Origin: Gemmatimonadota bacterium
Lineage (GTDB): Bacteria > Gemmatimonadota > Gemmatimonadetes > Longimicrobiales > Longimicrobiaceae
Direction: 5' to 3'
Length of the DNA: 5,836 bases
Assembly (NCBI GenBank): GCA_019348475.1
Contig: JAHWJJ010000308.1
Location: forward strand, 1-5,836
Below are positions 1 to 5,518 of this stretch, piece by piece. A program made the translations under genes and the position numbers. Positions within the stretch are counted from its first letter, which is position 1. Each line of letters begins with the position of its first letter. Under the pieces are notes generated by a model, which did no database searches, had not been told where the DNA came from, and worked only from the letters and a program-made list of their open reading frames with translations.

Positions 1-106
1 TCTTCTTCAGCCGGAACTTGCCGAGCTCGTCAGTGAGCACCGTCGCCAGCGGGATGAAGGTGAACGTGAACTGCCGCAGGATGTAGCGGTCCAGCAGCCT
101 GGTCAT
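1..106 (-). CDS. lptG: LptG-type permease, N-terminal fragment (runs off the window start)
   Basis: Only the first 35 codons lie in the window. The ATG (106-104) overlaps the TGA of the upstream lptF-type gene (105-103) as ATGA, a classic translational-coupling overlap. The first 17 residues, MTRLLDRYILRQFTFTF, match the usual opening of LptF/LptG permeases, a short basic cytoplasmic helix leading into membrane helix 1. In the Lpt pathway LptF and LptG form the inner-membrane part of the LptB2FG transporter, which extracts lipopolysaccharide. The order lptF-lptG is standard, so lptG is the natural call. Odd point: the next 18 residues, IPLATVLTDELGKFRLKK, are polar and charged and do not make the hydrophobic helix expected there. 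They look more like a carboxypeptidase-regulatory-type beta segment. The gene may therefore be disrupted, or the sequence may be chimeric near its edge. Confidence 0.6.
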   Translation of the reverse strand, partial: MTRLLDRYILRQFTFTFIPLATVLTDELGKFRLKK

Positions 107-1548
107 CGGCCTGCCCCCCGGCGCAGGCGCAGTCCGCGCAGCGCCTGCAGCACGCCGTCCCACATGCCGCTGCGCGCCGTCGACGATTCGCGCCCCATGG
201 TGGCCAGCCCCATCAGCCCCACCACGGTCATCAGCGCGTTCATGACCCACATGGCGAAGAGCGGGGTCACGTAGCCGCGCCCGGCCAGCGACTCGCCGCC
301 GATCAGGCCCACGTAGTACAGGGAGAACACCGCCATGCTGGTGGCGATCACCATCCCGATCCCCCCGCCCCCAAAGCGCAGGGCCAGCGGCGCGCCCACG
401 ATCACGAACACCAGCGAGGCCACGGCGATGGAGTACTTCTTGTGGATCTCCACCAGGTAGTTGCGCATGCTTTCTTCCAGCTGCCCCACGTGCCGGCCGG
501 CGTTGGACAGCATGTCGGCGGTGCGGCGGGTGCGCGTGCGCAGGTTGCGGCGCTCCGCCTCCACCGCCGCGGCCATGGCGGGATCCATCCCCGACGCCGG
601 GTCCACCACCGCCCCCGGGCCGCCGGGCACGTCCCCCGGCGGGTCCTTGCCGGTGAGCGCGAACTCCAGGTCCTGCAGCGCGCTTTCACGGACCGACCTC
701 CGCTCCTGCGCCCGCTGCCGCGCCAGGGTGTCGATCTGCGCCTGCAGCATACCGATGGTCATCTCGCGGTCGCCGCGGTAGCCGTCGGGGCGGTCGTTGC
801 GCTGCAGCTGGTTGCCCACGTCGGGAACGCCGAAGATCTGCTTCTGAAAGTAGACGCGGCGAAAGGTTCCCGGCTCCCCCGAGTTCACCTCGCGGGTGTG
901 GCCGTCGTACAGCTGCAGGATCATGTCCGTGCCGTTGCCGCTGAACGAGGCGCGCCCCGAGTCGGCGAACACGGTGTGCAGGGTGGAGGGGTTGCTGACG
1001 TCGAACATCTGCACGTCCCACATGCGGTTGCTGCCCGGCTCGATGCGGGCCGCGCGCAGGTAGTACACCTTGCCGCCGCTCTGCGGGGTGATGCGGTTGA
1101 GGGTCTGCTCCTCCAGCAGAAAGGTGGGCGTCTTGCGGCCGATGTCGATGATCAGCTGGCTCCAGCGGTGGTTGGCCTCGGGAAGGACGCGGTCGTTGAA
1201 GACGATCATCCCCCCCGTGATGATGCTGGCCGCCACCAGCAGGGGCGCCAGCATGCGTCGCAGGTCCACCCCGCTGGCCTTGAGCGCGGTGATCTCGTTC
1301 TCCGCCGTCAGGTTGCTGAAGGTGAAGAGCACCGCCACCAGCACCGCCATGGGAAAGGTGAGGGCGACGGTGGCGGGGAGCGCCAGCACGAAGAACTCCG
1401 CGATCACCCGCGGCGGCAGCCCCTTCCCCGCCAGGTCGGCCAGACGGCGCGCCAGGGTGTTGATCAGGATCACCCCCGTAAGGGCGAAGACCGCAAAAAG
1501 AAACGGGCCCAGGTGCGCCCGCATCAGGTACCGCGTAAGGATCTTCAT
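103..1548 (-). CDS. lptF: LptF/LptG family lipopolysaccharide export permease, with a large periplasmic insert
   Basis: A 481-residue inner-membrane permease of the YjgP/YjgQ (LptF/LptG) family, a subunit of the LptB2FG ABC transporter that lifts lipopolysaccharide from the inner membrane toward the LptC/LptA bridge. It opens with MKILTRYLMRAHLGPF, typical of the family. Hydrophobic segments lie at about residues 13-33, 48-78 and 98-118, and again at 372-392, 396-417 and 427-450, giving the expected 3+3 layout. Residues about 130-260 form the periplasmic beta-jellyroll region. The stretch YLVEIHKKYSIAVASLVFV before helix 4 is a familiar family signature. Usual length is about 360 residues. 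The excess of roughly 115 lies at about 262-368, a charged helical region split by a Pro/Gly-rich loop (301-320). No clear Shine-Dalgarno precedes the ATG at 1548, but a good promoter lies 40-70 bases upstream. It overlaps the next gene by ATGA. Confidence 0.94.
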   Translation of the reverse strand: MKILTRYLMRAHLGPFLFAVFALTGVILINTLARRLADLAGKGLPPRVIAEFFVLALPATVALTFPMAVLVAVLFTFSNLTAENEITALKASGVDLRRMLAPLLVAASIITGGMIVFNDRVLPEANHRWSQLIIDIGRKTPTFLLEEQTLNRITPQSGGKVYYLRAARIEPGSNRMWDVQMFDVSNPSTLHTVFADSGRASFSGNGTDMILQLYDGHTREVNSGEPGTFRRVYFQKQIFGVPDVGNQLQRNDRPDGYRGDREMTIGMLQAQIDTLARQRAQERRSVRESALQDLEFALTGKDPPGDVPGGPGAVVDPASGMDPAMAAAVEAERRNLRTRTRRTADMLSNAGRHVGQLEESMRNYLVEIHKKYSIAVASLVFVIVGAPLALRFGGGGIGMVIATSMAVFSLYYVGLIGGESLAGRGYVTPLFAMWVMNALMTVVGLMGLATMGRESSTARSGMWDGVLQALRGLRLRRGAGR

Positions 1549-1564
1549 CCGGGCCGATCGGGAC

Positions 1565-1594
1565 TTGCCGGTGGTGAGGGCCGCCCACTAGTAT
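1565..1594 (+). promoter_or_regulatory. Possible divergent promoter for the lipoprotein gene, overlapping the lptF promoter
   Basis: On the plus strand, TTGCCG (1565-1570) and TAGTAT (1589-1594) are spaced by 18 bases, each matching its consensus at four of six positions. The -10 shares bases with the minus-strand -10, so the two promoters would be mutually exclusive. The match is weak, and support comes mainly from the need for some promoter between the divergent genes. Confidence 0.25.
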
Positions 1595-1618
1595 ACGCGG
1601 CGGGCGGGGGCGGTACAA
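1590..1618 (-). promoter_or_regulatory. Sigma-70-type promoter for the lptF operon
   Basis: Read on the minus strand, a -35 element TTGTAC (1618-1613) is followed after exactly 17 bases by a -10 element TATACT (1595-1590), five of six matches to TATAAT. The start of transcription would fall near 1583, about 35 bases before the lptF ATG at 1548. The AT-rich -10 stands out in very GC-rich surroundings. The match is seen in the sequence; activity is inferred. Confidence 0.55.
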
Positions 1619-1669
1619 CCAGCGCCGTCCACCCCGTCCGCAAATTCCCCGTCCTCATCGTTCGATCCC

Positions 1670-2602
1670 GTGATACCGACCCGCGGCGCCGTGCGTTCCG
1701 CGGCGCTGGCCGGCGCGCTGCTGCTGGCCGCCTGCGCCGACCGCCCGCCGCCCCCGCCCGAGTTCAGCGCCGACCGTGCGTGGTCGCACCTGGTGGGGCA
1801 GGTGGCGTTCGGGGCGCGCTTCGCGGGAGCCCCGGGGCACCGGCGGCAGCTGGCCTGGCTGGTGGAAGAGCTGGAGTTCCGGGCGGACACGGTGCTCCGG
1901 CAGGAGTTCACCGTCACCGACTCGGCGGGAAAGGCGCTGAAGATGACCAGCCTGGTGGCGCGCTTTCGCCCGGAGCTGGCGGACCGCGTGCTGCTGGTGG
2001 CGAACCGCGACACGCGGCGGCGGGCCGACGGCTCTCCGGAGCCGCTGGACCGCAAGTTTCCCGTCCCCGGCGCCAACCTGAACGCGTCCGGCGTGGCGGT
2101 GCTGATGGAGATGGCCGAGCTCTTCCGGCGGCAGCCCCCGCCGGTGGGGGTGGACCTGCTGCTGACGGACGGCGACGACTACTCGCGCGAGGTGCAGATG
2201 AGGGGAACCCGACACTTCATCCGGTCCATGCCGGGGTACCGGCCCCGCTACGCCGTGGTGCTGCAGGCGGTGGCGGACGTGCACGCCGCCTTCCCGATGG
2301 ACTCCGTGTCCGCGGCCTCCGCGGCAGGGCCGGCGCGGCGCATGTGGGACGCGGCCCGGGCGCTGCGCTACGACTCCGTCTTCGTGGCGCGGACGACGCC
2401 CGCGGCGCCGAACCAGGGGCCGGTGCTGGCCGCGGCGGGGATTCCGACGGTGGTGGTCGCCGACCGCGAGTACGGCCCGCTGAACGAGCGCTGGCACGCC
2501 GCGGACGACCTGCCCCGGTACCTGTCGAAAGCGACGCTGGGGGTGGTGGGCCGTACGCTGGCGGCCACGGTCTACGCCGAAACCCCGGCGGAGGCGCGCT
2601 GA
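1670..2602 (+). CDS. M28 / glutaminyl-cyclase-like lipoprotein with degenerate metal site (probable pseudoenzyme)
   Basis: A 310-residue envelope lipoprotein. The N-terminus has a basic start, a hydrophobic stretch (11-21) and lipobox LAAC with Cys22, then a proline-rich tether (26-30). Residues about 36-305 follow the zinc aminopeptidase / glutaminyl cyclase (M28) fold: VANRDTRRRAD (110-120) aligns with AHxDTR, PVPGANLNASGVAVLMEMA (131-149) with PxPGANDGASGVA, DGDDY (167-171) with DGEDY, and WHAADD (275-280) with WHTxxDT. Relative to active members the first His is Asn112, the bridging Asp is Leu137, the catalytic Glu is Asp169, and the later Asp ligand appears to be Gln199. His276 and probably Asp170 remain. 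I infer loss of peptidase or cyclase activity, leaving a binding or scaffold role. The start is GTG at 1670, chosen because it gives a complete lipoprotein signal. No in-frame ATG lies just upstream and no clear ribosome binding site is visible. It overlaps the next gene by one base (TGATG), suggesting co-translation. Confidence 0.83.
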   Translation: MIPTRGAVRSAALAGALLLAACADRPPPPPEFSADRAWSHLVGQVAFGARFAGAPGHRRQLAWLVEELEFRADTVLRQEFTVTDSAGKALKMTSLVARFRPELADRVLLVANRDTRRRADGSPEPLDRKFPVPGANLNASGVAVLMEMAELFRRQPPPVGVDLLLTDGDDYSREVQMRGTRHFIRSMPGYRPRYAVVLQAVADVHAAFPMDSVSAASAAGPARRMWDAARALRYDSVFVARTTPAAPNQGPVLAAAGIPTVVVADREYGPLNERWHAADDLPRYLSKATLGVVGRTLAATVYAETPAEAR

Positions 2603-3360
2603 TGGGCACGCCGCAGGAACGGCTGGCGCTGGGGGTGGCGGCGCTGCTGCTGGCGGCGGGCGCGGCGGCGCGCGCGCTGCGCACGGAGCCGGTGGACGCG
2701 GCGCTCACCGGCCCGCCGGCGGTGGAGGCCTCCGCGTCCGCGCTGGCGGCCCAGGTGGCGGACTCGGTGCGGCGGGCGGAGCGCCGCCGCGCGCCGCTTG
2801 CGCCGGGGGAGCGCATCGACCCCAACACGGCGAGCACCGACGAGCTGGACCGGCTGCCCAAGGTGGGCCCCGCGCTGGCCCAGCGCATCGTGGACTGGCG
2901 GGCGAGCCGCGGCCCCTTCCGCACCCTGGCGGACCTGGACTCCGTCCCCGGCGTGGGGCCGGCGCTGCTGCGCGACGCCGGCCCGCACCTGGCGCTGGCG
3001 CCCGCCCCCTCAACAGGGAACAGGGAACAGGGAACAGGGAATAGCGGGCAACATCCCGTACGTGGCCGGGGGTCCACACGAGACCCTTCCCAAACGACTG
3101 CTTCCGTAGCAGATTGGGATCGCTCTCGAAAACCATCGGCTGCTCCGGCCGGCGCGCCTTCCGCGCCCGTGGAGCTGAACCAGGCCACCCCGGAGGAGCT
3201 GGCGACGCTGCCGGGGATCGGGCCGGCGCTGGCGCGGCGCATCGTGGAGTGGCGGGGGGCGAACGGCCCCTTCCGCGCCGTGGACGACCTGGAGAAGGTG
3301 CCGGGGATCGGCCCCGCCAAGCTGGAGCGCCTGCGGCCCCTGGTGCGCGCTACCCCTTGA
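2602..3360 (+). CDS. Exported protein with two ComEA-type helix-hairpin-helix DNA-binding domains
   Basis: A 252-residue protein. A hydrophobic N-terminal segment (about 8-24) acts as signal or membrane anchor, so the rest should be periplasmic. Two ComEA-like domains follow. Residues 72-131 contain the hairpins LPKVGPALA and VPGVGPALL, and residues 190-249 contain LPGIGPALA and VPGIGPAKL. ComEA proteins bind double-stranded DNA without sequence specificity and pull it through the outer membrane during natural transformation; similar HhH proteins of unknown role are also common. Most ComEA proteins have one such domain. The nearly parallel wording of the two copies (RIVDWRASRGPF and RIVEWRGANGPF) shows an internal duplication. 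The 58-residue linker (132-189) is low in complexity and encoded by heptamer repeats plus a hairpin, unlike its flanks in composition. GGAGG at 2590-2594 sits seven bases before the ATG and fixes the start, which shares a base with the upstream stop. DNA binding is likely; a competence role is supported only by nearby pilB and pilT. Confidence 0.87.
   Translation: MGTPQERLALGVAALLLAAGAAARALRTEPVDAALTGPPAVEASASALAAQVADSVRRAERRRAPLAPGERIDPNTASTDELDRLPKVGPALAQRIVDWRASRGPFRTLADLDSVPGVGPALLRDAGPHLALAPAPSTGNREQGTGNSGQHPVRGRGSTRDPSQTTASVADWDRSRKPSAAPAGAPSAPVELNQATPEELATLPGIGPALARRIVEWRGANGPFRAVDDLEKVPGIGPAKLERLRPLVRATP
3011..3043 (+). repeat. GGGAACA heptamer tract inside the double-HhH gene
   Basis: A partial unit CAACA is followed by three exact GGGAACA units (3016-3036) and one GGGAATA (3037-3043). 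Because seven is not a multiple of three, the repeat is read in all phases, giving STGNREQGTGNS in the linker between the two HhH domains. The same unit recurs after pilB at 5182-5235. Confidence 0.92.
3088..3119. repeat. Palindromic hairpin in the linker of the double-HhH gene
   Basis: TCCCAA (3088-3093) pairs with TTGGGA (3114-3119), and inside it CTGCT (3098-3102) pairs with AGCAG (3108-3112) around loop TCCGT. A small asymmetric internal loop (ACGA against A) separates the two helices. It lies about 45 bases after the heptamer tract in a stretch less GC-rich than the domains on either side, which suggests one inserted element running from about 3010 to 3145. The pairing is visible; the mobile origin is inferred. 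Confidence 0.5.
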
Positions 3361-3411
3361 CACCGCATGCACTTGCGGCGAACCTAGAACGCTGGTCTCC
3401 CCCGAAATCCC

Positions 3412-3448
3412 CCGGACCGCGCGCGAACGTCGGCGCGGTCCGGTCTTT
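3412..3448 (+). terminator. Rho-independent terminator after the double-HhH gene
   Basis: An 11-base stem, CCGGACCGCGC (3412-3422) with GCGCGGTCCGG (3433-3443), closes a 10-base loop and is followed by TCTTT. It begins 51 bases after the TGA at 3358-3360 and ends the lipoprotein/HhH unit. It lies only 22 bases before the pilB ATG, so it could instead be a regulatory hairpin in a pilB leader. The T-tract is short, which lowers confidence. Confidence 0.6.
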
Positions 3449-3469
3449 CCGCCCGAAGAACAGGGCTAG

Positions 3470-5182
3470 ATGGCCGTCTCCGCACCCGCAGACCGGATCG
3501 GCGAACAGCTGATCCACGAAGGACTGGTTACCCGCGAGCAGCTGAGCCGCGCGCTGGACGACGCGCGCAGCAACGCCACCCGCGTGGGCTTCAGCCTGGT
3601 CAAGCTCGGCTTTATCGGCGAGCAGGACCTGGTGCGCGCGCTCGCGCGGCAGCACCGCATTCCCGCGGTGGACCTGGAGCGGGTCAAGCTGGACCCCAAG
3701 ATCCTCAAGCTCCTTCCCGGCGAGATCGCGCTCAAGCACCAGGTGCTCCCCCTGCGCCGCGTGGGGCGCACCCTCACGGTGGCCATGGCCAACCCCACGG
3801 ACCTGGGGGTGCTGGACGACCTGAAGTTCGTGACGCGGCTGGACATCGAGCCGGTGATCGCGGGCGACTTCTCGCTGCGCAAGATCATCGAAAAGGAGTA
3901 CGACGGCGGAACCGACGACCGCATCAACGACCTGCTGAAGCAGATCGAGTCGGAAGACGTGGAGGTGGTGGAGGACACCGAAGAGGAGATGTCGGTCGGC
4001 GCCCTCACGGCGGCGGTGGAGGAGGCGCCGGTGGTCAAGCTGATCAACGGCATCCTGACCGACGCGGTGCAGAAGGGGGCGTCGGACATCCACTTCGAGT
4101 GCTACGAAAAGGACATCCGCGTCCGCTACCGCATCGACGGCGTGCTGCAGGAGATCATGCGCCCGCCCATCAAGATGAAGGCGGCGCTCATCTCGCGCTT
4201 CAAGATCCTGAGCGACCTGAACATCGCCGAGCGCCGCGTTCCGCAGGACGGGCGCATCAAGCTGCGCCTGGGGCGGCGGGTGATCGACTTTCGCGTGTCG
4301 ACGCTCCCCACGCTGTTTGGCGAAAAGATCGTGCTCCGCATCCTGGACAAGGGCAACCTGACCCTGGACCTGGAAAAGTTCGGGATGGAGGAGAAGGCCG
4401 AGCGCGACTTCATGCGGGCCATCATGAACCCGTACGGGATGGTGCTGGTCACCGGCCCCACGGGCTCGGGAAAAACGACCACGCTGTACAGCGCGCTGTC
4501 GCAGATCAACACCCCCGAGGTCAACATCATGACCGCGGAAGATCCCGTCGAGTACAACCTGCACGGGATCAACCAGGTGCTGGTGCGCACCGAGATCGGG
4601 ATGTCGTTCGCGGCGGCGCTCAAGGCGTTCCTGCGGCAGGACCCCAACATCATCATGGTGGGCGAGATCCGCGACCTGGAGACGGGGTCCATCGCCATCA
4701 AGGCGGCGCTCACCGGCCACCTGGTGCTCAGCACGCTGCACACCAACGACGCGCCCTCCACGATCACCCGCATGATCGACATGGGGATCGAGGCGTTCAA
4801 CGTGGCGTCGGCGGTCAACCTGATCACGGCCCAGCGGCTGGTGCGGCGCGTCTGCCAGAACTGCAAGGAGCCGGTCACGTACCCCGACGAGTACCTGGCG
4901 GCGGCGGGGCTCACCGGCGCGGACGTGCAGGGGATCACCTTTTACCGCGGCGCCGGCTGCGAAACGTGCAACGGCAGCGGCTACAAGGGCCGGCAGGGGC
5001 TGTACGAGGTGATGGCGATGAGCCCCACGCTGCGCCGGATGGTGCTGCAGGGCGCGTCCGCGGCGGATCTGCAGGCGCAGGCCATCAGCGAGGGGATGCT
5101 CACGCTGCGCATGGACGGCTTCGTGAAGCTGCGCAAGGGGATCACGACGCTGGAAGAGGTGATCAAGGAGACGGCGGGGTAG
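3470..5182 (+). CDS. pilB: Type IV pilus assembly ATPase PilB (GspE family) with MshEN domain
   Basis: A 570-residue hexameric cytoplasmic ATPase that powers pilin assembly at the inner-membrane platform PilC. The N-terminal MshEN domain (about 9-145) contains two tandem copies of the 24-residue R-x-G-x-x-L-x-x-x-G pattern (9-32 and 38-61), which in characterised homologues binds cyclic di-GMP. The second copy is canonical and ends in Gln61; the first ends in Ala32 where Gln is usual. An acidic linker (161-174) leads to the catalytic region: SDIHFE (205-210), Walker A GPTGSGKT (329-336), Asp box TAEDPVEY (355-362), Walker B IIMVGEIRD (394-402) and His box GHLVLSTLHTND (416-427). Four zinc-site cysteines are present as CQNC (462-465) and CETC (497-500). 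Length and all key residues are normal. The ATG at 3470 follows CAGGG by four bases, a weak ribosome site. All motifs are intact, so it should be an active motor. A homologous GspE in type II secretion is the alternative, but pilT next door favours PilB. Confidence 0.96.
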   Translation: MAVSAPADRIGEQLIHEGLVTREQLSRALDDARSNATRVGFSLVKLGFIGEQDLVRALARQHRIPAVDLERVKLDPKILKLLPGEIALKHQVLPLRRVGRTLTVAMANPTDLGVLDDLKFVTRLDIEPVIAGDFSLRKIIEKEYDGGTDDRINDLLKQIESEDVEVVEDTEEEMSVGALTAAVEEAPVVKLINGILTDAVQKGASDIHFECYEKDIRVRYRIDGVLQEIMRPPIKMKAALISRFKILSDLNIAERRVPQDGRIKLRLGRRVIDFRVSTLPTLFGEKIVLRILDKGNLTLDLEKFGMEEKAERDFMRAIMNPYGMVLVTGPTGSGKTTTLYSALSQINTPEVNIMTAEDPVEYNLHGINQVLVRTEIGMSFAAALKAFLRQDPNIIMVGEIRDLETGSIAIKAALTGHLVLSTLHTNDAPSTITRMIDMGIEAFNVASAVNLITAQRLVRRVCQNCKEPVTYPDEYLAAAGLTGADVQGITFYRGAGCETCNGSGYKGRQGLYEVMAMSPTLRRMVLQGASAADLQAQAISEGMLTLRMDGFVKLRKGITTLEEVIKETAG

Positions 5183-5235
5183 GGACAGGGAACAGGGAAG
5201 AGGGAACAGGGAACAGAGAATAGGGAATCGGGAAT
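5182..5235 (+). repeat. GGGAACA heptamer tract directly after pilB
   Basis: Eight consecutive units start at the last base of the pilB stop codon: GGGACA, GGGAACA, GGGAAGA, GGGAACA, GGGAACA, GAGAATA, GGGAATC, GGGAAT. Period seven is kept throughout except for a missing base in the first unit and a truncated last unit. Opposite-orientation copies occur further on, namely CTGTTCCC at 5320-5327 and the degenerate CTGTCCCC at 5341-5348 region, so the block from 5182 to about 5360 has inverted ends. Confidence 0.92.
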
Positions 5236-5380
5236 GGCCGGCTCGCGCGAGGGATCGGGCGCGGGGGTGGTCGTCCGAGAGGCCGGCGCCGAGAGACGGC
5301 GGGGACGATCCCCCTTCATCTGTTCCCGGTGGCCCGCAGCCTGTCCCCTGTAACCCCTTCCCTCGCTTCCTTTTCCGGCG

Positions 5381-5396
5381 CGGCACACAACTTGGT
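5381..5396 (+). promoter_or_regulatory. Sigma-54-like promoter candidate upstream of pilT
   Basis: CGGCACACAACTTGGT resembles the -24/-12 consensus TGGCAC-N5-TTGCW, with correct spacing and an intact GG at -24. However, the -12 element reads TTGG where TTGC is expected, and the GC there is normally important. Sigma-54 control of pil genes is known in some bacteria, which is why it is listed. It would place a 150-base leader before pilT. Confidence 0.2.
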
Positions 5397-5434
5397 TACC
5401 TCACCCCCCGAACCGCGAAAACTCGCGTAGTAGC

Positions 5435-5518
5435 GCAACTGCCGGCGCCGCCGGGCGTTGCACCCTGCAACAGACCTTGCGGAGTGCGGCACGGCCGGCA
5501 GACCTCAGGGGCGTGCCG
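5435..5518 (+). promoter_or_regulatory. Possible structured RNA leader of pilT
   Basis: Nested complementary arms are visible: CTGCCGG (5439-5445) with CCGGCAG (5495-5501), inside it GCCGC (5447-5451) with GCGGC (5486-5490), and innermost GTTGCA (5457-5462) with TGCAAC (5466-5471) around CCC. Competing pairings exist: GCAAC (5435-5439) with GTTGC (5457-5461), and CGGCACG (5487-5493) with CGTGCCG (5512-5518). This could be a switching leader, but I recognise no known riboswitch class, and GC-rich DNA forms such pairings readily by chance. Confidence 0.3.

Noticed and set aside
442..2601. Long plus-strand open frame continuous with the double-HhH gene
   Set aside because: Before 2602 it lies antisense to lptF and out of frame with the lipoprotein gene, and its translation is Arg/His/Gly/Ala-rich noise typical of GC-rich shadow frames. 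Only the part from the ATG at 2602 has domain content and a ribosome site.
3357..3362. Perfect -35 box TTGACA overlapping the stop of the double-HhH gene, as a pilB promoter
   Set aside because: The only plausible -10 (TAGAAC, 3385-3390) is 22 bases away, well beyond the usual 16-18, and the strong hairpin at 3412 follows. Kept as a note only.
2217..3368. Minus-strand open frame opposite the lipoprotein and double-HhH genes
   Set aside because: Ser/Arg/Pro/Gly-rich low-complexity translation, a shadow of the two plus-strand genes with clear domains.
5182..5235. Heptamer tract as a CRISPR array
   Set aside because: The units are 7 bases with no spacers between them. This is a simple tandem repeat.
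5182..5327. GGGAACAG/CTGTTCCC pairing as the pilB terminator
   Set aside because: The arms are over 100 bases apart and there is no T-tract after the right arm.
3350..5386. Long minus-strand open frame across pilB
   Set aside because: It mirrors pilB codons and is dominated by His, Arg, Leu and Gln with no recognisable domain. PilB on the opposite strand has every expected motif.
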